Notes under the pieces: model-generated | What the model was told of the DNA's origin: nothing | What the model saw: the letters and a program-made list of their open reading frames with translations, nothing else | Databases searched by the model: none | Part shown: positions 13,400 to 26,700 of the stretch, in pieces | Position numbering within the stretch: the stretch's first letter is position 1 | How the letters are laid out: each line of letters begins with the position of its first letter | Translations under genes and position numbers: made by a program | Assembly (NCBI GenBank): GCA_034687125.1 | Contig: JAQGBZ010000142.1 | Coordinates: forward strand, 62,001-126,000 | Length of the DNA: 64,000 bases | Direction of reading: 5' to 3' | Source: Neelides folsomi | Taxonomy: Eukaryota > Arthropoda > Collembola > Neelipleona > Neelidae

Positions 13400-16300
13400 A
13401 GGTTAAGACGGTGGCTGTCAAAAGACAAATCCACTCTGCGTGTAGAATGCAAATAAATAATCAAAAAATCATGTACCATATTTTAGCCTAATATGGCTTT
13501 AAATATGTATGTAATATGGATAAGGCTTCAACATTAAATCCATGTATTGAACAAAATGTTTTATATTTACGTTGTACGAATGATAAATGTATCAGTACAA
13601 TAACATGCTAAATACATGGCTCATTTAAAGTGATAGAATTTAATTTTTATTTAAATGATGAATTTATTTATTTTCATTGTGAAACTTATCCCTCAAAAAC
13701 ACGCTTATTTTCTTTGAAGAATTGAAGCATGAGACTTAAATCGTCACTCAAAGTATGGAATACTTTATTCTTATTAAAGATAAAATAAAATCAATATAGA
13801 TCTACTCTAGTCTTTAAACGAAGAGTCTTTACTAAATGGCTTTTAGTATAATTTCTTTTAATTATGCTCCATGTAAAACAAACATTTTTACTAATTTTGA
13901 ATATATCTATTTTAAATACAAGTTTGGAGTTCAAAATCATATTGAAGGGGCAATCACACCAGTTCATCATTTTAATTCTTATCTGTGATCATTATTTGTA
14001 AAACTTCTCACTTCTGATGTCATATGTAAATAAAGTACATAAATACTTATACAATATTTGTAAAATATGTTCAGAAAAGCAGGCAACAATTATTACAATG
14101 CATGTTGTTCAATAATCAAAATTAGGCTCAATGTTTAGTTTTTATTTATATTTATTTTCGGCAAAATGGAAAATACAATGATTCTCTTATTCAACAAATA
14201 TGCAAGGAATTGAATTAAGAGATTTGAAACTCAATGGACAAGCCAAAATGCACGGAATGCGACAGCGATTAAAAAGTATGAATGCTTTTAAATTAAAATT
14301 ACAACTGTTACAAGTTACAACAATGTTGCAATTTTACAATACATTTGAATTTCTGACTCTAAAGACTAATTTTCATTTTATAATTGAACTGCCGAGGGAT
14401 TGAATTTCTATACCTTAAAGCTATATATTTTTTTTATAAATTTGTTAATCACTTCACGGCTTTTAAATGTATTTATTTTATTTGTATAAATGACAGCAAA
14501 TACATATTTTTACCTTGATATTAAATGGGCGCTCCAAAATTAATAAGTTATGATTATAATGATTGTTATTTACCTAACCACAGAATATCGCGATATTCAT
14601 CAAATTTTTAATCCAATTTAGCCAAAATCTCACCATTTTCCATATTAATTATTTCTCTTTATTTAAGGTCAATGAATTCTTATAAAAGTAGTGTATCGGA
14701 TGATGCGTAATTAAAGTCAGCTACTTATATAAACAAATCTGTACATTAGTAGCAACCTTACTATATTCTATAAATTAGGCATGTATCGATATGTCGATAT
14801 AATGAATTATGAGAGTTTAATGTTCATGGATTCTGATGCTATATATTGTACAACAAACTGTAATTACATGCAAATAATACTTGAAATCCATTTACCTATT
14901 TACGATTAGCACATATGTAAAAGAAATTTCTAAGATTCTACCCTATATATTTAATATTTTCAATATATCTCGATTAATAGATTAAATGAGCTTCTGTTAT
15001 AATTGAATAATTACCAAAAATTGTCCTTAAAATTAATATACTAAATATGTACATATATTTCACCCAGTTTAAGAGATATTTCGTTAAAGGTCAAATATTA
15101 GAAGTAAAAAATGAATTATCATAAATGTGTAATTTAATACTTAATACTAATAATAAGGTATACTATACAATATATCGCATGAATATAAATTCATTTATAT
15201 GAATTCTGTATATTTGTGTGAAAATTCTCCCTTTCTGCTAACTATCTTGAATAATACCTTCACCTTTTATATAAAATATTTCCTATGTAATTAAGAAAAA
15301 GATCAAACCTTGAAATGGGGTAATAACCTAATAACAATAACCATACTCGTTATGTTAAATAAGAGAAACCAATTTGTTAAACTAATCATGCCACTGTTTG
15401 TACATATTTACTAAATAATTGTAAAAAATAGTATCTATGTCTAGTATATGGTAAGTATCTTATGTATACATGTAGGAAATTGAAACATAGTAAATAATTG
15501 TATACCTAGTAGGAAAAATTCCAAGTTTACTCAATGCTTAATATAGCCCTGTTTTTACATTGGATTGTTAACAGAGTAAAATATTTACAAGGTGTAACAT
15601 TAAATATCACCACCTAGGCACCTTAAGATTTGGTAAGACGTGATTTAGAATTTTAAAATAATTAACATATAAGTTACAAATACATATTAATGATTCATCA
15701 TGTAATATAAAAGTATATTAAAATTAAATCTATGTATAATATAAGTATATGGTACATGGTATAAACATTTATAGTTTAAATTAGAAATTCATCGAACATT
15801 TAGAATGAATGTCGTAAGTGAGATAAAAAGAGCGAAATTTTTCAAGAGATTAAATCTTGATTAAGGAATATGGGATAGGAATAAGTTAAAAATAAATTAT
15901 AATTTAAAAATTACCTCGTATATGCTAAAATTGTTCGTGTAGAATAAAAACTTATTAATTACGATCTTTTAATTTATAGTAATTAATAACTTTCTGATGA
16001 CAATTTCTCATGTCATATAATATATATATATATATATGTATGTAATGTATCTATGTAACTTATATTTAAACACGAGGAAAACGTATTTTGAAAAAATTGT
16101 ATTTAGTGAAGTTTAAAACCAAACTAGGCCATGTGAATTCTGGTTCTTGAAAACGGTCGAATAAATGAATAGAATGTTTTGAAATAAATGAAGCATTAAT
16201 CTTAAGTGAAATTGTAATGTAAACAAGAATAAAAATCATTTAAATTGAACTGATCAACAAGTTTACAAAATACTTTATTGAGCTAACTTTACAATAACAC

Positions 16301-17558
16301 ATTACTGCTGCTATTAGTACATATTTATTCATTCGGTGAATTAGTCCATACATACATATTATTTTATACATATTTGTATATACAATAAAATAATCACAAT
16401 CACACTTTGGGCGTAATAATTTTGCAGTTTTTAATAGTATTTTTTACAAGGCAAGGCTTAAATCTAATTTAGGAAATAGCAATATTACAATTGCCCTCAA
16501 AATATCACGTAGGCAAATCCTAAAAAAATTACCGCCGGATTTACGGCAATTGCCGTCGTGGCAATTGTGGTCACAGCAATATCCTAAAGTAGACTATTGC
16601 CGTAATTTGTATTATTTATGTTGGTGGGCAATTGCCGTAACGGCTGTCAGCAATTCCCATCAAAGCAACTAGCTATCGCCGTGACAGCAATTGCGGAAAC
16701 TTTCCTTAAAAGTGCACCGGAAAAGTAAAACTGACAATGACCCTTCGTTTATTCAACATAGAATTGAAAAAGTTTAATAGTTTACATTATTATAATTAAA
16801 CTGGAATAACATGTAGAAGTATTTAACCTAGCCTTTATTGAAACACGGGAAACACCCCCCTTTGAAGTGTGATACAACATTTTTTCCTTCCAACGTGAGC
16901 GTGAATGAAAACCAATAGGTAAATGCTAACCAAGTTTTTTGTCACTTTCAGCATTGCACACACAGAGCTCCTTCGAAGTCTGTCATAGATTTCATAAAAC
17001 ATACCTAATATTTATGTACGTATGTACTATTAGTAATTGTAAGAGTTTCAATTAAAGTAAAGGTTGAAAAATAGGTTAGCATTTCCTTATTGGGCAAAAA
17101 GTGTTGTCACTTCATACGAATGTGTTTCAATATAAGGTTAGGTTTGGTTACTGCTCTCCTATACATTATGCTCCATGGTCAACCCTGGAGAATCATGGAG
17201 TGGGAAATGTTAACCGAAAAATACTTACAATAATGATAAAAGTGTTTTTATTATAGAAAAGTAATTTAATTGAAATATCTTCCATATAGTGAAATAGTAA
17301 GAATGTGAAGGTTAATGAAATAAACATATATTAGCATTTAAGATTATTTAAATAAGAGGAAATTTTAATTGATATTACAAAATCCGTGTTAAACTATGAA
17401 TAAGTATAGCTAAATATACTTAATTAATATAAAATAATATTTCGACTTCCAACGAGCACTTGATTATTTCGACTCTTATAAATAATATAGTATATCCGCC
17501 CTTAGATATCGTTTTCACGACCAATAAAACTTTATGTCTCTGGTGATTTTTATTTAAG
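13400..17558. other. AT-rich intergenic stretch without genes
   Basis: About 4.1 kb between the ends of teneurin (+) and the Rab9-like gene (-), which converge. Open frames are short and low-complexity. The only notable structure is a cluster of CAATTG-centred palindromes near 16.5-16.7 kb, listed separately, and a short TA dinucleotide run near 16020. Confidence 0.7.
16490..16700. repeat. Cluster of GGCAATTGCCGT-type palindromic motifs
   Basis: Within about 200 bp the motif gcaattg recurs many times. It includes the perfect 14-bp palindrome ACGGCAATTGCCGT, the near copy GGGCAATTGCCGTAACGG, and degenerate forms (gtggcaattgtgg, gacagcaattgcgg, agcaattccc). The stretch is markedly richer in GC than its surroundings. 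It may be a decayed simple satellite or a fragment of a repetitive element; nothing codes here. Confidence 0.55.
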
Positions 17559-18306
17559 TTATTGGAAGTCGCAGCAAGGTCTAGACTGGTTTGAAGCCAC
17601 AGGGTCACGACGAGAGGTCAAATTGACCGTGTTTCCATTATTTGGCTTCTCGAATTTTGAGTCGAGTGAGATCCACCGTTGGACGGCGGATTTAAACGCG
17701 TCCTCAACATTGGTCGATTCTTTTGCACTTGTCTCGATGTATGGGAGATTTCCGTTCTCGGTGCACCAAGTCAAAGCGTCTTCTTCCTTCACTTCACGCT
17801 CCTCCATGTCAACTTTATTCCCAAGGACGGCAAAAGGGAAATTTCCCTTCACATCGGCATAGTACAAAAATTCCTCTCGCCAATTGCTCAAGTTCTTAAA
17901 ACTCGCTCCATCGTCCAGAGCAAAGGTCAAAAGGCAAATGTCTGAACCTCTGTAAAACGGAGTTCGTAAACTCCTAAACCGCTCTTGTCCAGCAGTGTCC
18001 CAAATCTAGGAAAATAAAATTAGCTGAGTTGTATGACCCACAAACATTATTTTAATTTATACAGACTTTATTTATTATTGTAATGCGTATTTAATATACT
18101 TGTAATGTGTAGAGTTGGCCATCGATATTCATTTCTTTATTGAGGAATTCAACACCAATTGTATGAAAGGAATGATTGTCGAAACGATTTGAAACGAAGC
18201 GATTCATGAGACAGGATTTCCCAACTCCGCCGTCTCCAAGAAGTATCACTTTGAGTAAAATGTTCTTACTTTGACCTCCCCCAGGGTTCACACTCCGAGT
18301 GGACAT
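17559..18306 (-). CDS. Rab9: Rab9-like small GTPase
   Basis: Small GTPase of late endosome to trans-Golgi retrieval. Two coding exons, 18306-18100 and 18005-17559, join in phase 0 to give 217 residues. All nucleotide-binding motifs are present: P-loop GDGGVGKS, effector region with FHTIGVEFLNK, WDTAGQERFRSLRTPFYRGS, GNKVDM and ETSAK. FHTIGVEFLNK, NLSNWREEFLYYADVK and the spacing after it are characteristic of Rab9 rather than Rab7. The start at 18306 follows an in-frame TTG codon; the ATG gives MSTRSVNPGG before the core. The C-terminus ends RPCCDFQ, so the prenylatable double cysteine is three residues from the end. The protein is about 15 residues longer than the usual Rab9, mainly in the hypervariable tail. 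Confidence 0.93.
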
Positions 18307-20795
18307 TTTCAAATGATCTGTTCTTATTTATGTATTTAAACATTTAAATAGATGACTCATGACTTAAAATGATTTATTTATCTCTTGGATTCAAAGCTGA
18401 TTAATCCAACCCAATGACTGAGAATCAACACAACCAGCTAATTAAATATTTTAACTATTTAACATTTCCCTTTTACTCTCTTATTGGCCTTTGTCTGATA
18501 TGGAGGAATTAAAATTCAAAATCTAAACTTAATTAAAAATCATATAAATGAGAATATCAATATCTTAATTGTGTGTATTTTAACTAAAAATTTATCCCTT
18601 TGTCGAACTTGGTTAACTAATAAATTGTAATTAAATCCCCAATGGTTTAATTTGTTAAAAAAGAGTAAAAAGAGGGGAGTTTGAAAAGTTTGGCTCTCAC
18701 TTTCTCTCACCAATAATTTCCTATTCCTTCCCTCATGCAAGCTTCTCCGTCTGCTCCATTCAATACATTACCTATAGGACTATAATTTATAGGATTCATG
18801 CATTTATTAAATAAACTTTAGTTAATGTTAATAGTAACATATATAAATATATTATTAGTTATTTTAAGTTTAAAAAATAAGTTCAAATGTTCAACCAACA
18901 AATTGCAGCTCATGTTTCATTTAACTACATACCTATTATGTAAATGTATGTATAATATTTATATGTAAACCATACATACCTTCTTTCCTAGTTTAACTTT
19001 AGTATATCTAATGTATTTAGTTAAATGTAACTTACTTTACATATTTAGCTATGTACAATGTCGATACCTATATGTAGAATTTCTGCTCTATTGAGAATTT
19101 AGTTTTACAATGACAATGAAATAAAGTCCTTATTATCCAGAACTTGCCAATTGTATGAAAATGGAATGAAGAGAGGTTTAATAAAAATGCTGAGATAAAT
19201 GATTCATTTGCTCAAAGCAATATTTTATTCATTTAGATCTTTAGTAAAGAAGTCAAATGGTGAAAAGTAACGAACGTCATAAAACATTATTTGTATAATA
19301 CATATCTGTATTGTATGTATATAAGTATGTAAAAAAGTTTACAAAATATCAACATTTTAAAATAACAGCGTGGTAAATAACAATAAAATTCCACATTATT
19401 ACACAAGGCCCCCTGAAGGAAGATTTAAATGAGAAATTGAGATTGACTCGAATAAATACAATTAAACCTTTAATTAAAACAGATTAACAATTAGTCTAAA
19501 AATTGAAATATAAAAGTAAAGGAATTGTGGAAAAAATGAAGGAATATTTTGAAAAAAAGTGATGAAATTCATCAAATGGTTAAATCTAACTGAACTTCTT
19601 AAACACCAATCGACTCATGATAAAAATATGCGTATAAAATAGATTAAAATTACATGCTATTGTTTTCACTTTCGTTTTGCATCATTATAGTCAATGTATT
19701 AAATACATATACCAACTATATATATATTTCATTAACAAGAGGTACAATATATTATATAACATGATACTTTTATCAAGAGTATTATCAAACTCCAAGGCAC
19801 ATCAATTGTAAATCTTGTCCATTATTGTATTTTTTTTAAATCCAAAGTCTTTTCGCTCCCTTCGCATGAGAAGGGATTTGTAAATTAACTTTGTCAGCTT
19901 TAAGTAGCAATCACGTACTTTTAAAAGATAATAGGAATTTGGCCGACAAAAGCGAAAAACATGAGTAATATTTATATTTAAATGCCCTTATAGTATAAAG
20001 TCAATTAGAGTCAATAAGTTATAAAAATGTTTAAAGGCTGCGAGTGCAAATGAAATTCGGGATTTCACCGTCGAAACAACCCTAGGTTTTTGTAAACGTT
20101 TAAGGCACAAAAGGCTTTTTTTACATTGACGGTCAATGACCCAAGGTCCAAAAATGGTTAACCCAGCTTTCACCTTTACAGTCCATGGAAGAAAATATTG
20201 AAAAAGGTCAATAAGAAGAGAGATAAAAATATAAGATTTAAAATGAGGAAAATTGTTCTTATTCAATTAGACTTTAAGTTTAAAATGAGTAGTGGGAGCA
20301 TACTGTTTTTCCACTACATAATAAATATTAAAACAAGGTATTTAAATAAATACCAAAAATGACTATCACAATGAATGCATAAAAATAAAAAAAGGAATTT
20401 TCACTAATGTGAAAAAAATGAATAGGAGAGGATAAATAATATCAATTAAAATAGAGATACTTTGGATGACCTTTGACGTCTCTGACCTTATCAGTTTGTA
20501 TATGAAGTCTTTGTAAAAATATAATATCGTTGCTGCTTATTCTTTAGTTTTACAAATATACATATATAAATATTGTAGAATTTCTTCCTACCTTATAAAT
20601 TACTTTTAGTGCTTCTTAATTCTTTATTTTTATCTTCAACGTCCCCACAACATAATTTTTTCATCAAGATAGTAATTTTAAAAGTTTTACCAATTCAAAT
20701 AAATAATGCATAATTAACGTCTAACTTAAAATTTTGCAAAGCATGCCATTGGATAATATAACTAGGAAGTAATATGTAATTAGAGGTATAGGGAA
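18307..20795. other. AT-rich intergenic stretch, no supported gene
   Basis: This 2.5-kb stretch holds the 5' flank of the Rab9-like gene and the 3' flank of SBF, both on the minus strand. One open frame on the minus strand (20266-19988) has no recognisable domain and is not called. Several TTTATT hexamers upstream of 20796 could be minus-strand poly(A) signals for SBF (for example near 20622), but none stands out. Confidence 0.6.
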
Positions 20796-23700
20796 TTAAG
20801 TTAGGCAGGCTTGGATCTTTTCAATCCAACCATTTGCGACATGCGGCTGAGTTGCGTAGAAAGTGTAAACTCGATTGACTGTCTGAATCTAAAAGTAATT
20901 AGTATTAATGTTTAATCTCTTTTTAATCAACCATTTACTTTTAATTTAAATTCAATTATTTAATAATTACCTCGAAAAAGGACCGCAAATCGGATTTACG
21001 TGTGACTTCACTTGAATTGACTGCACGCACGTTCATGACATCCGTCAAATCTAATACATTGTTTAATTAGTTAAGCATGAATTAAATAATAATTGAAAAT
21101 AGTTAATGAACCTATTGTCCCCTTTGGTTCAGAATCAGCCATCGTCTCGTAATAGCGCAATTGGTGCTTCGTCGTGTCCAGAACAAACCATCGTTGCTTC
21201 CATCCTTTAAGAATTACTCCCTTTTTGAACAAATACCCCTCATGAGTACTGTTCTCAGCCAAGTGGGAGTTAAAGTCATTAAATTTGTAATAATTCTGAG
21301 AAGTGGCTCCTGGTGGATAAGCATCTAAAGAAATATAATTAATTCAAATTTCCAATCATCAATTATAATAAAATTATTAAAATATAAATTTCGAAAAATT
21401 ACCATTTTCAACAGAATTTTGAGCCGCGGTTGGCTTGGACTTGTCTGAGATATTGTTCATGGAACCGTTCTTTCCAACGCATTGAGTTGTCCCTTCGACA
21501 CATTTCTCGTGACACTTTTCTCCGCAATTAGTGCATCGAAGGCCAGTCTGTTCAAACATTAAATATTTAAATACAACAATGAGTAGATTAAAATATTACA
21601 AGAATTTTTTTTAATTATTAAATAAGATAAATATTGAATTTGAATGAGAACCTTTCCAAGAAGATGGCCGGAGCAAACGTTACAATTGGCCAAAATAGAA
21701 ATAAATGCATGGTGCTCAAATGAATGGCCGTTGATTAAAGGGGAAGACTCGTTGATTTTCATTATCTTCCCGCGATTGATAATGTCCATGGTCGATTTGC
21801 GGAAGGGTTTTTGGGAGATTGGCTTTGTCTCCAAAATGTTAGTGTCTCCCTTTGCGTAAACATCAGCTTCGCCTGCTAAAGTCTTATAGTTCTGTGGCAA
21901 CAGACCATTTTCATTTTGGAGCTTGTGGATCTCGGAATAAGCCTGAGAAAATGCATCCGTTTCCTTTCCATCAATGCTATTAAACAACATAAGTAAAAAC
22001 AATTAAATATATAATGCTGGGTTACTTTATTTGAAAAATAAAATAAATATAATAAATTTATGCTAATATATTTGTACTATTCTAAACATACCCCTTTTCC
22101 ACAATTGGCCGATCTTCTTCTCCCAATTTTTCGTCACTAACATCAAGAGAGCTTTCTTCTTTGATTAGCTCTAGATCGTACAGAGAACCAACTTTGAGAT
22201 CCTCTTGAATGAAAAACTCCCAAGTTTCAAAGGAAACGATGTCAGTTTCAGGTTTGAGCACCTAAAAATCAATTTATGTAAAATATTCCCATAGTAAATG
22301 AATTTTATATCAATGAATTTTCCAATTTTATATTTATTATAAATGTATTAAATATATATGGTTTACACACTTGTGACGAAGTTTTGTCAAAGAGCAAATT
22401 ATTAAAGATATTCGTCTTTCCATGTCTTTTCTCTACATAGTCAAAGATAGATTGCCCGTAATACTGGACGTTGTTGTTACCAGCAAGAGTGCGACCTAAA
22501 TAAATAGAAAATAATTAAAATATCGTAATACATTTATAATTATAAAAATAACTAGCGAATTGGGAATATGATTACTTATGTAGACGCCATCATCATCTGA
22601 CAAAGATTCAACTCCTTTGTAATGTCTGGGCAATGAGCCTCTCTTGTCGTCAATGGCCATAAAACCGTATTCGACTCTTTCAAATTCGGAATCGGTCAAG
22701 AAAGTTCTGAATCGACCAGAAACAGAGTGATATGCCATGAACTTGATGTAAAATCCATTAAATTCAAACGCCTTGGGGAATTGCTTTGAAATCTGAAATA
22801 TATAAAATTTCAATTAAAATCTACCATAAAATTATTATTGTTGGGTGAATATGATAAGAAAAGTATAAAAATGTTTATTTACCTGATGGACCATGTCAAG
22901 GAATTGGATGAACGTTGGCGTGAATGAGTTATAACCACCAGGTCCGTCAAACCTTGTGGTAGTGTTATTATGGGCAAATCGATGTCCGAAAGCCAACCAT
23001 TCCTTTTCAAGAAGACAATGAAATCCTTCAATTGTCCTATAGTAGGGATCGAGGCAAATCTGAGCAATTGAAGAGATCTGCGAGAGAAATTTATTAACAA
23101 TTAGTTCTCTATAATGATTTTTGAGAATTAATCCGCATAATTAGAAGAATAATTATTTAGTTTAAATTACTTGGCAGGTAATGTCGAAGCCATCTTCAAG
23201 ACAAAGCATGACAGATGACCCATTGTCGAGAATTTCCACGGCTGAGAGAGCCAATTCAAGGATGATTTTTAGATGGTCGTACCATCCAGATGACTCCACG
23301 TTCTTTTTCACATTGCTCTCTTGAACTTTAGTGGGAGTGCAAGCTCTGAGAAGTTTTTTGAACGAATCTCTGCAGTCCAAAGTAGAAGGATATTCCGCAC
23401 GCAAATATTCTATCTTTGCTTGAACATGTCTAACGGTCTAATTAGAAATAAATAAATTATACATAGTTTAAACTCATTTCGAAATCCAGATAAAATAGAT
23501 AAACTGAGGGAATAAATAATCTAAAAGTTACATTATACAAAAGCATTAGTAATTTATTTTAATATTAATAAAAATATCAAATACAGAATAAATTTTAAAT
23601 TCTAATGATCTCTTAATGTTAGTTTACTTTATAGTGAGTCTTTTCGTCATAGATATAAAGGGACTTTTTCAGTTCAAATATCTCAGACTCCACTGGTGAA

Positions 23701-26700
23701 TCTCCGTCTCCGCTGCTCATCACGGTTTGATGGGATTGAGTCGAAGATTTCCTGGATGTAATCCCATCGGGAAGTTTAGCATTGGATTTGTCTTGTCGAG
23801 ACTTCCCCATCCAGTTGGCATAAGTTTTCCCGATCCCTTTCCCATCCCTTCAATAACAAATTGACATTTAGATTTTATAAAAATTGAACTTTTGTTCAAA
23901 TGAACTTTGAACCAATCTGAACTTACTTCAGAGTGTCTGTGACAGTTCTTATGAAAGTGCTCGACTTGTGTTTGGCCATTTCACCAAATCGAGATTGAGT
24001 CGTTACATGAGGCGTATAGGAGTCCAGAATTCCGTCGTGATCTTTCACTCCGTTTGAGGTCAATGGAGGAGAGGATCGGATAATGGCGTTCAGAAAGAAT
24101 TCCAAATCAATTTGGGCAGCTGAGTCATTCGGAGCCATTCCATTTCCTATTCAAAAAACGAAACAAAAATTATAGGAATTCCAATTCCAAAGCTCAGTTA
24201 TCTCATAAAATAAAGAATATTGTAATATTATATATTAACATTATATTTTAACTATTTTTAACATTTAATATTTTAATAATTCAACTTACCGCTTGAATGT
24301 CCAATGAATTGGGTGTGTTGAGAAGTCCGGAGAAGTTGATAACCTCTGAGAAGGAATGAAGAAGCTCGGAGTAGAAGAGTTCGGTTGTTTGGATTCTTCC
24401 AAGTGACCACTGGGAGACGATGATGTTTAAACATCCTGGCAATTCTAAATGTTGAGTCTTCAGTGATACATCCGGGGAAGATAAAAGCAGCCGGATACGT
24501 GCGACTTATGGTGTAACTCAGATTTGCAAAACTGATTCGGAAGGAATCAACTTTTAAGGCCATGTTGGACGTAGAATTGCTCGTCCCCGTTCGGGTGAAC
24601 AATCCCAAACGCTTCCAATCCTTTACGTAGTTTCTCTCTAAGACTCTTTCCATGGACTTTTCATAATTCAATTTTTCAGTCATCTTCCCATTCAACATTT
24701 CGTCGTCGGAAACTGGAAAAAAGTTACAATGATTTGTGTTCATTTTGTTAATATTGTAAAGAGTATTTTTTAATAATCAATATTTAAAAGATAGTTAATA
24801 AAATATATTTAATAAATTGGGCTTACGAGAAAGGTCATCACCATCCTTAGGAGGAGCAAACTTGGCTTGGTTTTGGGTGTTGTTAGACGAAGAGAGATAC
24901 TTGGTCGGACTGGTTGGAAGAGTCCCGCCATGAGTTCCCCAGTCAAACACATATTTGTCTCGTTTGGACGCCTTAGTCTTGATTCCTGCTTTCTTTGCAG
25001 TACTCAGAAGTGTTTTCTTGGCCATGTTCCTGAGAAATACCAAGATTCAATTAGATATGCAAATACATAGAAATGACATTTATTTAAAAATGTTTATTTT
25101 TACTTGAAAGTCATGCTCTTTCTCTTCGTGTTTGGAACTGGCGGAGGATCCATATTTGAATTTTGACCAGCAAAGGCATAATAGCTGAAAATGTGCGGAG
25201 GGTGACGAAGTTTATTGATCGTTTTGCGCAACATGTCAATGCTGTCTGATCCAACAGAGTTATCAAATATGATCTTCATTTGCTAATAAATAAAATTAAC
25301 AATAATTAACTAATATATTGTAAAAGTAATGATGAGTAGTGATTAAAAATTAAATCAATTGAGTGAGTATAATAATAGATTGTAAAATTCTGCAACTGTA
25401 ATGAACCTGGAAAGAAGTAGTTCGTAAATGAAGACCATATTGTGGGATATCATTGGCGATGTCAGAATGCTTCATGTTCATTCTTTTCTCTCTCGTAATT
25501 GAAGTAATCGGAAATGAGCGAATGATCTTGCGCTCAGATTGCACTAATTAAAAATTATTAATTAATACTTGAAATTCGTTCATTGAGGAATATAGATATG
25601 GAGCTCTAATATAAAATAAGTTAGTTGATATGATTAAATCTTTGGTTCAAAATCTTACAATCGTCCAAAGGCACTCCTTTGAATATTACTCGGTAATTGG
25701 TCAAATACAAAATCCCCTCTGAAGGAAAATATTTCAATTGCGGCATGTTGACATCAACATAATCGGCCAAAAGGAAAGCTCGAATTTGACCGTCAAATCC
25801 ATTAATGAATTCTTCGCCACAAAGAAGAGTTGGTGCAGGGATTTTGGGCTAAAGGAAAAATTAATTCATATTAGTTAAATATGATAAACTAATTACTATT
25901 ACCAGTAGATTAAAATATATATGAATAAAAGAATGTAAAATCACTCGTTGAATTGTTGGGTTCCTCTGTGACTCTTTGTACACCGCTTCTAAGGTTTCAA
26001 TTTGCATGTGCACCATGCCTGGAATCATCAAATGAAGTGAAGCAATGTGTTCACTCGTTACGCCGCTCTCATTGCATACCTAATAAATGTAAATCATAAT
26101 TAATTAGTCATTAATTAGTAAATATATGTCTAATCAATTTATATAATTGTAATAAAATTCCAAATTTAATTTACTTTGTCAACAAATCTTGAGATGAATT
26201 TGATTGTTGTTGAGATTGACTCTGCCATTGGGTCCATCTCTTCTATCTTCATTGACTCAGCACCAAGGCTATCCGTTTCCGCGATACTGAATGAAAAAAT
26301 CCAATTTTTTAGTAATTATTTTATAATGAATTGATTATATTTAATACCTAGTTATGTTACTTCCTTTGTCATCGTCCACGTGCTTGAACTCTCTGAAACG
26401 TCCAGAGTATGAATGAAGAGGAACCAAAAGCGAAACCATTCGTGTCACGTAATGAATGGCCTGGCTATAAACTGTTGATTCCTCGATACCCACCATTTCC
26501 TCGAGTTTTTCTATTTAATTTTTCACAATTAAAAACTTATAATAATAGTAATTATAACAAGTTTGGAAATAATTATTGAAACCTGGCTCAATGGTTGACG
26601 CAATTCTCAATTGCTCAGCCGCAATCTCAAGGGAGGTTCTTTGATCAACGACCTTCGTTTCCTTCTGTTGATTCTATATAAGTAATAATGATTAAAACAT

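Noticed and set aside
19988..20266. 92-codon minus-strand open frame with LTIFGPWVIDRQCKKSLLCL
   Set aside because: No domain, no splice context and biased composition; probably SBF 3' flanking sequence.
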